This document shows positions 21,105 through 32,600 of a stretch of 64,000 nucleotides of DNA, piece by piece. The stretch comes from Portulaca oleracea (lineage: Eukaryota > Streptophyta > Magnoliopsida > Caryophyllales > Portulacaceae): NCBI GenBank assembly GCA_029582165.1, contig CM055883.1, positions 19,128,501 through 19,192,500 of the forward strand, in the 5' to 3' direction. Within the stretch, counting starts at the first letter, position 1; each line of letters starts with the position of its first letter. The position numbers and the translations under genes are program-made. The notes under the pieces were generated by a model. It worked only from the letters and a program-made list of their open reading frames with translations, made no database searches and was not told where the DNA came from.

Positions 21105-21635
21105 TACCTCATTTGGACACCATTAAGCCAGTCATTTCGTGATTTGGACACCATTTAGCCAGAAAGTTTGCATATATATCTCTTTAGGTTTATGGCATTA
21201 AAAACTCTAACTCTTTAACATTTTTGAGATAATATTCATCTCCTCAAACCTTTAGAAACAATTTGATTTTAACAACTTTTCCAAATAATATTTATTTCAC
21301 ATAACCTTCAGAAATAATTTAATTTAGCAACTTTCCAAGTAAATTTTGCAACTTTTTTATTGTAGACGAAATCTATGATGAAATTTGTTTACTAAATTGA
21401 TCATCATTTCACTAAATAAATTTCATTACAAATCACACCTTTACCCAAAAAGTTACTAAATTCATCGGAAAACTTGTTAAAATAGCTTGGTTCAAAAGAT
21501 CAAGGAGGTAAATATTAACTAAAACGATCATGGTTGGAATTATAAATATCATAAACCTAAAGGGGGCCATTTGCAAATTTTCCGTATTTAGCCGGTCATT
21601 TCCTCATTTGGACACCATATAGCCTTTTTGGATAA
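21105..21635. repeat. repeats around CATTTGGACACCATNTAGCC
   Basis: The phrase ATTTGGACACCAT followed by a TAGCC-type ending occurs near 21113, 21143 and 21608, with the flanking phrase AGTCATTT or GGTCATTT. The copies bound an AT-rich stretch containing TAGGTTTATGG on the left and its near-inverse CATAAACCTAAAG on the right. It looks like a small mobile or foldback element, type not determined. Confidence 0.4.
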
Positions 21636-23095
21636 ACAAAATGTATGTTGATAGGTTGCTTATATATGATCTCGCCAAACCCCACGTACACTTTGATAAA
21701 TCATTAGTCAAAGTTAGCAACTTTAACATAAAAAGTCAGAAAGGGATTTATTTTTGAACTGTGGTAGTCCTATTTTTCTAAGCTGGCCAACTTTTGGGGA
21801 TCCATAGGATGTCATGGATCATATACAAAGTTCAAGCTAGACCTCACTGGGAGGTGGCGTGGAGCCGTGGACCCAATCAGCAAAAAAGACGAACAAGATA
21901 AAAAAAAATTTATATACATTACCTATATGCCTCTGAGGTTAAGCGTAAGTATAAAGTTGCCCCGTGCTGTTTACAATTTAATTTTCATACCCTCATCAAC
22001 TTAGTGACTAAATACATTTTCAGACAAAACATGATTTTCAAGACTTGATTAGATCAAAATGTCCACATTAATGTGGTTTTAAGTAAATTTTTGTGAGGCA
22101 ACCGCTTTACTTTGGGCAAAAATCATATTTATAAATGTGTTTTTTGAATTGTAATAATGCCAATTTAAAAATAAAATGTTGGGCAAACCAAAAATAAAAG
22201 AAATTAAAATGAAAATTAAAATTAAGGGGATCAACAAAAGTTTGCTTAAAATACAATGGCAAAGTTACTTTGATACATTCAAGTCTCAAAAACCATGCTT
22301 TGGCTGGAAAAGTAGCAAAACTGAGGTATGAAATTTAAGTTTCAAACAAGGGTAACATTGTAACCACACTAAACCTCATGGAGTATATATGGAAATATCT
22401 GATTTTTTTTCCCCACATTTTCCTGCAAAACCGATTCCAACCCTAATTTTGACCATACCCACTATGACGATTGACAAAGGTGAGGCCATGGCGAAGGGTA
22501 ACCTTATTCTTTCAACACTTTTGATTGACCCTCACCCTCCAAACTTGTTAAAAATAATTTATAAAATCTAAAACAAACTGAAACAAAAAATCAGCTAACC
22601 AAGGCTATCAGAATTGGACATTGGGATCGATTGAGGAACCATAGTACTTGCATCGGGGGATGCTACAAAAAATACATAATTATGTATGGCCCCATGATTA
22701 GGTTACTAAATTTAGTCACAAATAAGCAGAGGGGCCCTATATGGCTGGGATGTGGTATTTTGACCACCATGGTCGGGAGCGGTTAAGGTCAAGAAAACCA
22801 TATCCTCGGCCCACACCGATTCCCAATCCCAGCAACTATGCTCGTAGCTTGTAATTGAATTATAGACTATCTCATAGGATTATCTCCTAGATCTCTTTGG
22901 CCCATTTGGTGTGAAATACGCAGCCAATTGAATCAAGAGATAGCCCAGTTCTCTAGACTGTCACACCCTTTAGCTTTTCTCTAGCAAAGTACTAGTACTA
23001 TCTGCTTGTTAGTTGCTTGTATTCTGTTGTTTGTATTCTCGCTTTAATTGCTGTTCAAGACTTCAACTTGTGGTGTCACTTCAATCTTTAAGGCT
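21636..23095. other. non-coding stretch
   Basis: AT-rich sequence without a supported ORF or RNA gene. It would fall in an intron or 3' flank if the DCD gene extends this far left, but nothing in it proves that. Confidence 0.35.
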
Positions 23096-23400
23096 GGGTT
23101 TGGTCCTTAGAAAATAAGATGGAAAGAAAAATTTTATTTGTCTTGGCTAATCTAGAATAAAAAGACCCATTTTCACCACCAAACACTCCTCTTTGATTTT
23201 CTCCCTCCCAAATCCTACCCGTTATTTTGCCCATCATATTTTCTTCTCACCTCCCTCTCAAATTTGGAAGGAAAATACTGATGGAAAAATCAATGTGAAT
23301 TCCGCATGATGTTTTCCATCTAACTCTTCTCCCTTCACTTTTAAAACCACGTGATCTTTTAAAAACTTTCAATCCATCTTATTTTCTAAGGACCCAACAG
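23096..23400. mobile_element. MITE of about 305 bp with 5-bp duplication AGGCT
   Basis: The two ends carry the inverted repeat GGTCCTTAGAAAATAAGATG, imperfect only at the extreme tips. AGGCT flanks both sides (23091-23095 and 23401-23405). There is no coding capacity. The family could be hAT-like or another; the tips are too diverged to decide. Confidence 0.7.
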
Positions 23401-23479
23401 AGGCTCAGTTTTTAAGGGAAGATACATGACAGGCAATAGCTTTAGAGGGCCGTTCTTGAAAGTACCTTAAAGAGACTTT

Positions 23480-23638
23480 ATGCAGAAGCATGTGCAATAT
23501 GATAGTACAAATAGAATTAAAAGCAATAATAATTCAAGCAGAAAAGAAAGCCATACTTTTGCATGTGGCATCACAACTTCCACAGTTGACTGTGTTGGCA
23601 GAAATTCCTGACAGCAGATCCAGCCCTACTGAGGAACT
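23480..23638 (-). pseudogene. open stretch abutting copia 1, possible continuation of the DCD gene
   Basis: On the minus strand, directly after the element end at 23639, an open frame reads SSSVGLDLLSGIS, then NTVNCGSCDATCKSMAFFSA and a TGA at about 23537. It may be the end of the coding region interrupted by the element, since the DCD exon ends at the other side of the insertion. The expected 5-bp duplication is not seen, so contiguity is unproven. Confidence 0.3.
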
Positions 23639-24327
23639 TGTTGGAAAAAAGATTAATCAAGGCTACGGAACGAACACAAATCTGAGCCGTGGACGGGCCA
23701 CTGCCTTGAAAGCGATTACGGCTCGACCTCGGTGCCAATCGATTATGCCGGTCGCTCCCCAAGGTTAACTCAGACAACCCTTAGACTCGTGCACTCGAGG
23801 GTAAGGGCTTGGAGTATGGTAATCAATGCCCGTAAAGAAAAGAGGAAGAAGAAGATGAGAAGGTTATTGTATATGTTTTTCCAAAGCAAAAGCCTCAATT
23901 TATAGATAAAAGAGACTGCTTGAATGGCAAACCGAAAGACAAACCAAGAAAGGAGAAGAGAGAATCATGGAGATTAAATGGAGATATGAAGAGACAGAAG
24001 ACCAGAATTAAATTTGGAAGAAAATAATTCGGTCAAAGATTCCAAACGGCTAAAAATATCCGCAAAAGAGAGGCCCGGGCTCAAAACCATCCAAATTTCA
24101 CCAGCCGGACGGCATGGACAGTGGCGCGTCTAAGTGTGGATGCCCAATTCTAGCCCTCCACCATAAAACCACTCACAAGCTAATACAACACTAGCAAGAG
24201 TGGTGGGATATATAAACCACTCCAAAACCATCTTATTCCTCCTTGTTGCAAGAGTGGTGGGACAAAGGGAGTATGAAAAGAAGAAAAACTCCTCCTTGTT
24301 GCCATTATAAGACTTCAAAAACCAACA
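23639..24327 (-). repeat. 3' LTR of copia 1
   Basis: Bounded by TGTTGG and CCAACA and highly similar to 28979-29674. It differs from the other LTR by several substitutions and indels. It directly abuts the open stretch at 23480-23638. Confidence 0.9.
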
Positions 24328-24338
24328 ATCCCCCACTA
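24328..24338 (-). promoter_or_regulatory. polypurine tract of copia 1
   Basis: On the minus strand TTAGTGGGGGAT lies immediately before the 3' LTR, the expected position for the plus-strand primer. Confidence 0.75.
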
Positions 24339-25075
24339 ATGGCTAACAAGGACAACAAAGAAAGAAAGAAAGAAAACTGGGCAAACAATGGGTCAGATAC
24401 TTAGGCATCAATATCTTTCGATTTGAATTGACACATTAGTGATGTGAGGCAACAACCAACAATCTAGTCAAGTGGACTAGGCCTTGAACTTGATGCACTC
24501 GATTGAGACCCCCACAACACATATCAACCCTGAAGAAGAACATACTCCGCGATAAAATACACTTGCGCTTTTATGGCCATGCGCACACCTTGGGACTCAT
24601 AAGTGCACTAGAAAGACAACCATAGTCTCTCATAGAAGGCGGCCAAACCTTCACACTTACTTAGGTAATTCCATCAAGTCTATCTCAATATAGACCACCA
24701 AAAACATGACTATGGAATTATTAAGAGCATGATAGCTCAACCTTACACACAAAAATCGGTGAATCCTTCAGTGCATCTCACAAGCACCCCCTACAACAGG
24801 CGTGGATTCATTAAGAGTATATAAACTCATCCTTAAAGCACTACCTAGCACCGTAGAGATAGGAATGTAGTGCATCTCGAAGATTAGTATGGCTTCGTTT
24901 GACCACATGTGGATATCCACCATACCTCTTCAAGCCAAAGCCATAGGTTTAAGCCCTATACCCCTCGATGCCTCGAGAACAATTCGTCTGGTTAAACCCT
25001 TAGTGAGAGGATCCGCCAAGTTCTTTTCGGACCTCACATAATGCAAAGCTATTACACCTTGCTTTAGCAACTGCC

Positions 25076-26680
25076 TCACTGCACCATGTCTAACACGGAT
25101 ATGTCTCCTCTTTCCGTTGTAGACACAAGTATGTCTACTCCAATTCTTTGCTGTGAGTCACAATGTATAGAGATAGGAATCTCAGGCTTCTCCCAGAGAG
25201 GTATGTCTGCTAACAGACCTCTAAGCCATTCAGCTTCTTGACCTGCCAACTCAAGAGCAATAAATTCAGATTCCATGGTAGAACGGGCTATGCAAGTCTG
25301 TTTTGCAGACTTCCAAGAAATAGCCCCTCCACCCAAAGTAAACACATAACCACTAGTAGAACTAACTTCATCATTATCAGAAACCCAATTTGCATCACAA
25401 TATCCTTCTACCACAAAGAGAAACTTATTAAGGTGCAAACACCAATCCATAGTACCTTTAAGATACTTAAGCAAACGATAAAGTGCATTCCAATGTTCTT
25501 TACTAGGGTTATGTGTATAACGACTCAATCTACTCACAGCATAATCAATATCAGGACGAGTAAAGTTCATCATTATCATTACACTTCCTATTATTTTGGC
25601 ATACTCAGTTGAGACACAAGTGCATCCATTGTTCTTCTTTAAAGATATGCTAGGATCATAAGGGGTTCTCACAGGAGTCACATCAAAATGATTAAATTTC
25701 TTTAACACTTTCTCAACATAATGTGACTGAGACAATGAAAAACCAGAACTAGTCTTCTGAAATTTAATCCCTAAGATAACATCAGCTTCACCCATATCTT
25801 TCATCTCAAACAAAGAAGACAACAACTTCTTAGTCTCATTAACCACATGCAAATTTGGACCAAGGATCAGCATGTCATCGACGTATAAACATATAAGCAC
25901 ACAATCTGATCCAAACATCCTTGAATAAACACATGAATCACCAAAATTTGCGTTAAAGCCATTTTCCACAAGAGAATTATTAAATTTCTCAAACCATTGT
26001 TTAGGAGCTTGCTTAAGGCCATAAAGGGATTTTCTCAATTTACAAACTTTATCCTCCTGACCTGAGACTTCACATCCTTCAGGTTGGGTCATATAAATTT
26101 CTTCCTCTAAGTCACCATTAAGAAAAGTTGTCTTAACATCCATTTGATGCACAACAAGATCAAACAAGGCAGCCAAAGCAATCAAAGTTCTAATGGTGCT
26201 TATTTTTGTCACAGGAGAGTAAGTGTCAAAGTAATCAATCCCTTTCTTTTGGTCAAAACCTCTAATGACAAGCCTGGCCTTATATTTATCAATTGAACCA
26301 TCAGACCTCAGTTTCTTCTTGAAGATCCATTTACTACTAATAGGTCTACAACCTTTAGGTAAATCAGTTAATTCCCAAGTTTTATTAGACTCTAGGGAAT
26401 CTATCTCACTTTTAATGGCCTCTTTCCAGAAGGTAGCATCAACAGACCTAATAGCCTCATCAAAGGTTTTTGGATCTTGCTCAACAAGGAAAACAGAAAC
26501 AAACTCTTCAGACACAACATCAACTTTGTATTCTTCACACACTTCCACCATAAAAGCAGTAACAAAGTCAGGTCCATAATCAGTTGAGATCCTTTGTCTT
26601 TTACTTCTTCTAGGTTCAACGACAACATCTCTAGAACTAGAAGCAGGCAAGCACACACTTTCGTGCATAGCATCGTGCAC
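25076..26680 (-). pseudogene. copia 1 reverse transcriptase and RNase H
   Basis: The 534-codon frame contains the copia RT block: [78 protein letters not shown] and the catalytic CLYVDDMLI. RNase H follows with [43 protein letters not shown] and IHCDSQ. The frame then shifts; the missing end ([12 protein letters not shown], then HYVRSEKNLADPLTK) is readable further left, to about 24950. The left frame change and the broken integrase upstream make the polyprotein defective. The YVDD catalytic site itself is intact. Confidence 0.88.
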
Positions 26681-26689
26681 AACAACAGC

Positions 26690-27363
26690 TCAACGACAGC
26701 ACAACATTAGGCACATCCTTTTTCAATGGAAAAACATGCTCAAAAACTCAGATCTCTATATTCGAAATGGAATAATCACTTAGAGACATAAAACGATATG
26801 CAGACTATTTTGAGCATAACCAATGAAAACAAAGATCAAAGGTCTTAGAACCTATGTTGGTCCGTTTATGACTAGGCAAAGCAACTTTAGCCAAACACCC
26901 CATACTTTCAAATAATTTAAGTTTGGAGCATACCCTTTCCAAAGCTCATATAGTCCTGGTCTATTTTCTTATGGGGTACTCTATTAAGCACAAAACAAGC
27001 AATCAAAACTTCCCCACATATTATCGATAGTCCGTAACTCAAAAGCATAGCATTCATCATATCTTTAAGGGTACGGTTCTTACGTTCACTACACCATTTT
27101 TCTTTGTGGTGTATAAGGGCAATGGTCTCATGAATTATACCATTTTTCTCACAAAAATTAGCCAACGAATTTGAATCATACTCACCACCCGGTCGGACAC
27201 GAGTCTCTTGATCTTTCGCCTAATTGGTTCTCAACTTCGCTTTATACTTTAAGAACATTTCTTGACCTCATCTTTAGACCTTAGGAGGTATACTTTTGTA
27301 TATCTAGAATAGTCATCTACAAAGGTGATATACCACTTTTTCCCTCCTTTGCTCATTGTGTTC
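26690..27363 (-). pseudogene. degenerate copia 1 integrase core
   Basis: Short frames on the minus strand show integrase fragments. NFCEKNGIIHETIALIHHKE is followed by NRTLKDMMNAMLLSYGL and RVPHKKI. They are separated by frameshifts and stops. The D,D,E set cannot be assembled from one frame. Confidence 0.7.
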
Positions 27364-28008
27364 TTAAAGTCCGCTAAGTCCGAATGAACAGTCAAGCAAT
27401 TCTGATCTCAGTTCTGATTTGAATGGTTTCTTGGCAAATTTGGCCTCGACACATACTTCACATTTAGTGCAATTTCTTGTGCTAACATTCGGAATTAGTC
27501 TCATATTTTTCAGTCTGTTAAGAGATGCAAAGTTTACATGTCCAAGTCTCCCATGCCATAAATCAACAGACTCAGTAATATAAGCTAAAGTAGTAGCATT
27601 TCCATTGGCATCAGAAACAACATTCAGAACATACAAGCCATTGCTAAGATACCCCTTCCCAACAAAAACCCCATTGCGCAGAATAACTATTTTTCCAGCT
27701 TTTTGGTTCACCTCAAACCCAGCAACATCAAGTAAACTACTGGAAACCAAATTTCTACGAAGGGAAGGGACAAATAGCACATTGTTCAAACACAAAGATT
27801 TTCCAGAAGTAAATTTAAGAAGAACTTTTCCTTTACCCAACACCGCGGAAGTGGCAGCATTTCCCATGAACACTTGTTCACCAGCAGAAACTTCTTCAAA
27901 ATCATGCATCAGATCCTTGTTGGTGCAGAAATGCCTAGTTGCCGCATTATCCAGAATCCACTCGGTGTTATTGGTAACGAGATTGGCTTCCACCGTGCCA
28001 CGTAACAC
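27364..28008 (-). pseudogene. copia 1 protease and integrase zinc region
   Basis: The frame begins with the protease segment WILDNAATRHFCTNKDLM, where relatives usually have DSGA; the first Asp is kept but Ser-Gly is replaced by Asn-Ala. FMGNAATSAVLGKGKV and LCLNNVLFVPSLRRNLVS follow. The pre-integrase zinc region reads LWHGRLGHVNFASLNRL and CTKCEVCVEAKF. The frame is lost just before the integrase core. Confidence 0.8.
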
Positions 28009-28118
28009 CTCGATTCCTCACCAAATTGGCTTGATTCGCCCACCATTCTATCCAGGAGGTTTGTGTTGGGATTTCATCGGTTCCTTTCTCTGTTGCATTG
28101 ATATGCTTTGTGCCCCGT

Positions 28119-28955
28119 TTAGCGCATATGTAACAAAGACACCACAGACTTCTGGATATCTTTGTTAGGCTTGTTAATCTGTTTCTGACGCTTGGTTTGC
28201 TTCTGGTCCTTCTTATTTTTCCCTTTGAACCTGTCTCTGCTAGTGGGTACAGAAGATTCAACAATGTTAGCCTTAACAGAATTTAAAGACAGAGAAACCA
28301 TCTTATCTTTCAAACGGTTAGCCTCTTCAGTCCTCATATGACTGATCAGTTCTTGAAGGGTGAGATCTTTTTTCTTGTGCTTTAGATGATTCCTGTAATC
28401 AGCCCAGGAGGGAGGGAATTTCTCGATCAGAACGTTGGCTTGTAGAATCTCGCACATCTTCATCCCTTCACTTAGAACTTCAGCACACAGGTTCTCATAT
28501 TCATGAACTTGTTCCATGATTGGTTTGTCATCCACGATTTGGAACTGCAGCCACTTGCCAACCACGTACTTCTTCTTTCCGGCATCATCAGCGCCATACT
28601 TGATCTCCAGTTTCTTCCATATGGTGTTCGCTGATTTGAAATTGACGAACAAATCGAACAGCGGGTTCGTCATGTTGTTGAGGAGATGACTCCGAGCAAC
28701 CTTGTTATCTTTGTCCAATTTCTTCAACTCGGCTTCATCAGGCTTCTTGATCGGAGTCTTCGTAGGGGTGTTCTCTGGATCAGCCTCGGCCTCAGTAGCA
28801 TCATCTTCAATGTCCAGATGAGGAGAAGACAGCACATAATCGATCTCCAATTGCTCAAGACAGAGAAGCAATTTTTGAGACCAACGTTTGTAATTGGTTC
28901 CATCAAGAAGATCGAACCTATAAATTTCAGAGAGGGTTTTTTGTGGAGCAGCCAT
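28119..28955 (-). CDS. copia 1 gag
   Basis: The 278-codon ORF starts MAAPQKTLSEIYRFDLLDGT and matches plant copia gag (UBN2-type) proteins. It shows NYKRWSQKLLLCLEQLEIDY, SHLLNNMTNPLFDLFVN, ANTIWKKLEIKYG, QVHEYENLCAEVLSEGM and FPPSWADYRNHLKHKKKDLT. A Lys/Gln-rich basic tail precedes a frame change; beyond it a degraded zinc knuckle (CYICAKRGTKH) is visible. The ATG at 28955 lies only 23 bases after the 5' LTR, much closer than usual. Confidence 0.82.
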   Translation of the reverse strand: MAAPQKTLSEIYRFDLLDGTNYKRWSQKLLLCLEQLEIDYVLSSPHLDIEDDATEAEADPENTPTKTPIKKPDEAELKKLDKDNKVARSHLLNNMTNPLFDLFVNFKSANTIWKKLEIKYGADDAGKKKYVVGKWLQFQIVDDKPIMEQVHEYENLCAEVLSEGMKMCEILQANVLIEKFPPSWADYRNHLKHKKKDLTLQELISHMRTEEANRLKDKMVSLSLNSVKANIVESSVPTSRDRFKGKNKKDQKQTKRQKQINKPNKDIQKSVVSLLHMR

Positions 28956-28978
28956 TGATCAGATAATCGCTTTCAAAT

Positions 28979-29674
28979 TGTTGGAAAAAAGATTAATCAA
29001 GGCTACGGAACGAACACAAATCTGAGCCGTGGACGGGCCACTGCCTTGAAAGCGATTACGGCTCGACCTCGGTGCCAATCGATTATGCCGGTCGCTCCCC
29101 AAGGTTAACTCAGACAACCCTTAGACTCGTGCACTCGAGGGTAAGGGCTTGGAGTATGGTAATCTGAATGCCCAGAAAGAAAAGAGGAAGAAGAAGATGA
29201 GAAGGTTATTGTATATGTTTTTCCGATGGCAAAGCCTCAATTTATAGATAAAAAGAGACTGTTTGAATGGCAAAACTGAAAGACAAAGCAGTAAAGGAGA
29301 AGAGAGAATCATGGAGATTAAATGGAGATATGAAGAGACAGAAGACCAGGAATTAAATTTGGAAGAAAATAATTCCGGTCAAAGATTCCAAACGGCTAAA
29401 AAATATCCGCAAAAAGATAGGCCCGGGCTCAAAACCATCCAGCCCAGCCCGGACCGGCCGGACGGTGGCGGCGGCGGCGCGCGCGCGCGTGTGGATGCTT
29501 AATTCTAGCCCTCCACCATAAAACCACTCACAAGCTAATACAACACTAGCAAGAGTGGTGGGATATATAAACCACTCCAAAACCACCTTATTCCTCCTAT
29601 GTGGGACAAAGGGAGTATGAAAAAGAAGAAAAAACTCCCTCCTTGTTGCCATTACAAGACTTCAAAAACCAACA
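28979..29674 (-). repeat. 5' LTR of copia 1
   Basis: Begins TGTTGG and ends CCAACA on the plus strand, matching 23639-24327. A GC-rich run of GGC and GC repeats near 29465-29490 is specific to this copy. No tRNA-iMet type primer site (TGGTATCAGAGC) follows it on the minus strand. Confidence 0.9.
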
Positions 29675-32600
29675 CCCCCAGTTGAGGAAATGTCAGAATC
29701 CTTGGCCTCCCATGAACTCTTACCTGTGCGAATCCTTTTATTCGTTTCAGACAGTTCTTCCTTCATGGCAATGCTTCCCTCAACCCCACAATGTGTTTCC
29801 CTCATGTGATTCTTGCGCTTTGTCTCTAAAAGTCCTTCAGGGATGGCCATGCACTTGTTTTCATAAGCTGCCGTACTTCCAGTTAGCTCTCTTTCTTCTA
29901 CCTGCCCAGCAGTGTACCTTAATCGAGAAAACACACTTTTCCTACTCTTCCAAGTTTTGGGATCATGATATGGAGTTCTCAGTTGCTTCCATGTCTTTTG
30001 GTTCTTTTCAATCCTTTCGAAGATCTTCCTAGAATTGTCAATTTTGTCATGAACATGAACTTGGTCCTGTTGTAGTACCTTTGTCGACCCACTTAACCTT
30101 AGAAATACACTAGTTCTCTCCTTTGTGCTGTCCGAGTATAATCCATTGACGCAATGAGGAAGTTCATCACCAATTTGCTTATTCCCCTCCCCTGTGTTTT
30201 CATCTTGAGGTCCTGGCTCCTTCTGCAATGGGATCAATCCAACTTCTGAAAATAAAGATTCAATTGCTAATTGCAGAGCATCATATTCTTGTTGGTTTGC
30301 TAAAAGTTTGAGAGGGCCTTCAACAAGACCATCTGGAAGAGGATCTTCAGTCTCTTCAAGGTCTATTGCAGGCAATGGGATGAAGTCATCTCCAGCAAGT
30401 TCATCAGGCAAGGGCTTTTCAATCTCTTTACCATCTATTGACAGAAGTGGTTGATTGCCATCAAAATCTTTAGCATTTCCATTATTAGAAATGGCAGGGG
30501 CTCCAGACAAAGAATCTGAATAGCTATCAGAGATAGATTTGCTTTCAACCTCAGAATTTGTTTCATCAAATCCTATATGCCATTTCCTTTTCCAGCTCAA
30601 ATTCCCAGCAACCGGGGTTTCAATCCTTCTCACCTCAAACAAATTAAGGAGCCTATTTACCTGTAAGTTCAAGGGAACAGAATGATCTTTGATATCTGAT
30701 AGCACTCAGGAAAAATCAGAAAGTCAAATTAGAGCAACAACATGAATGTACTACTTCCACAACAGAACCACATTCAAGAGCAAAATATCAAAGGACACTA
30801 GCTTTTTAAAACTAACTAGTTTGTGCCCGTGCATTCGCACGGGTGTTTACTTTACAGTAAGTATAATAAAAATATTTGAAAAGTTAAAATACTTGTCATC
30901 AAAATATTTATAAAAAATGCTATAGAAATGTTGGGGATTATTTTAGAAAATGATTGCATGTTACTCTCTAAAAACTAACAATTTAAATATGTAGTATTCA
31001 AACTCTTTGTATCAATAGTAATACTAGTACCGATTTGATTGGTGATATAATAGTATCTTCTTTCAAATCTGTCTGAACACAAATAGAATTAATATTCAAC
31101 TCTTCATACTATGTTCTTTTCATGGAGTTGAGCTACATGTTCACATTTAATATCCCTCAAAAGTATTAATATATATCCCATATTTTATGGACACTTTAAT
31201 GTTAACATGTTTAATTGGATGGGACATTTTCGGAATGAATATTTGTGTCTTTCATCTCATATACCCACAAAGGTCGAAATTTACTAATGAGTTTCTGTTT
31301 GAAACTTGACAGTCTCTTCAACAAACTAATATTTAATAGACATCTTTGAAACAAATAAACGTAATGTTAGCATATGTTTCTTCATATTGATACTGAATGT
31401 TAGACACAATTGATGTTCGCATATAACATTATAAAATGCATTTTAATTTTTATTATTATTCTATAATAATATGTGTCTTGATTGTTTAGTAAAGTATATT
31501 ATTATATAAGTGTAAGTCTATAATATCCATGTGCTATCTAAAACATTGTGTGTAGCCCTTTCGTTCTATAATTTTTGTATTTTAAGATTTTAAACTTTAA
31601 CTTTTGAATTTAGTTAGATTTTAAAATTTAAATGAGGTATATATAGAGAGGAGAGAAACAATTTTAATGTTGTAAGGATTTAAAAATGATAGCAGATTTA
31701 TTATAAGTATGATAATAAAGCACAATTCATGCAAAATAAATAAATACAAAAATTCATGTGAAGATATTGACTAGCCAAAATTAGGGCGTGTCTACAATGT
31801 GATATTGCGCTAGTAACTAAAAATAATAAAAAATAGAAACTAAAAAATAAAAATAAAAAGTAGAAAGATTGAACAGTAATGGTAAATTTTTATTTTTATT
31901 TATTTTACAAATGGTATAATTGTTGTACGGGAAACACAAATTGGTAGAAAGTAACAATTTTTCAACCAATCAAATGTATGCTTTTTTAAAAGGTGATTAT
32001 CTAGTTTGATTTTTATTTATAAAAATTTTGTCAACACCAGTATGCTAACATTACATCAAAAATTAATACCAAATATTCATATCCTTAAAACAAAGTAATA
32101 AATTTTAGAAAGAAAAAAAAAATTGGTATCATTATGTTATTATGTTGTACAAATAACTTGATGATTAACTAATTATCAATAAATACTTTAAATAATATGG
32201 ACTTGTCCTTGTCAAAATTGATCAATAAGAATATTTCTCTAATTATAAGAAAATTATTACATATAAAAAATTTAAGTACATCAAATTAAAATATATAATT
32301 ATTTTATGTGAAAATTAAAGCGCGGAAAAGAATTAAAGAAGGAACAATACTTTTGTGAAGAAAAATTGGAGAAAATTACAGCTGCGATCAATTGTCAGAA
32401 GTTCACATTACAAATACAGTACATAATTTAATAGCATGATATAGTATAATTGGAGAATGATAATTATACACAAACATAATTGGGAAGAGTTACAATTGGA
32501 AACAATTTTATCTTTATCTCCATGTTTATAGCGATAAATATATGTAAATTGATGCTCACCTTTGAAAAAAAAATATATGTAATTTTTGGGAAAGAATATT

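Larger units (their letters stand above)
23639..29674 (-). mobile_element. Ty1/copia retrotransposon 1 (6036 bp)
   Basis: LTRs of 689 bp (23639-24327) and 696 bp (28979-29674) begin TGTTGG and end CCAACA. The minus strand reads gag, protease, integrase, RT and RNase H, the copia order. A polypurine tract lies against the 3' LTR. The LTRs are similar but differ by several indels, such as the GC-rich stretch near 29465 and an extra GCAAGAGTGGTGG-type duplication near 24248. The integrase region is the most damaged part; the RT is almost intact. Flanks do not show an obvious 5-bp target duplication. Confidence 0.92.

Noticed and set aside
27605..28168. 187-codon plus-strand ORF
   Set aside because: It is antisense to the copia 1 protease/integrase region and has no homology I recognise.
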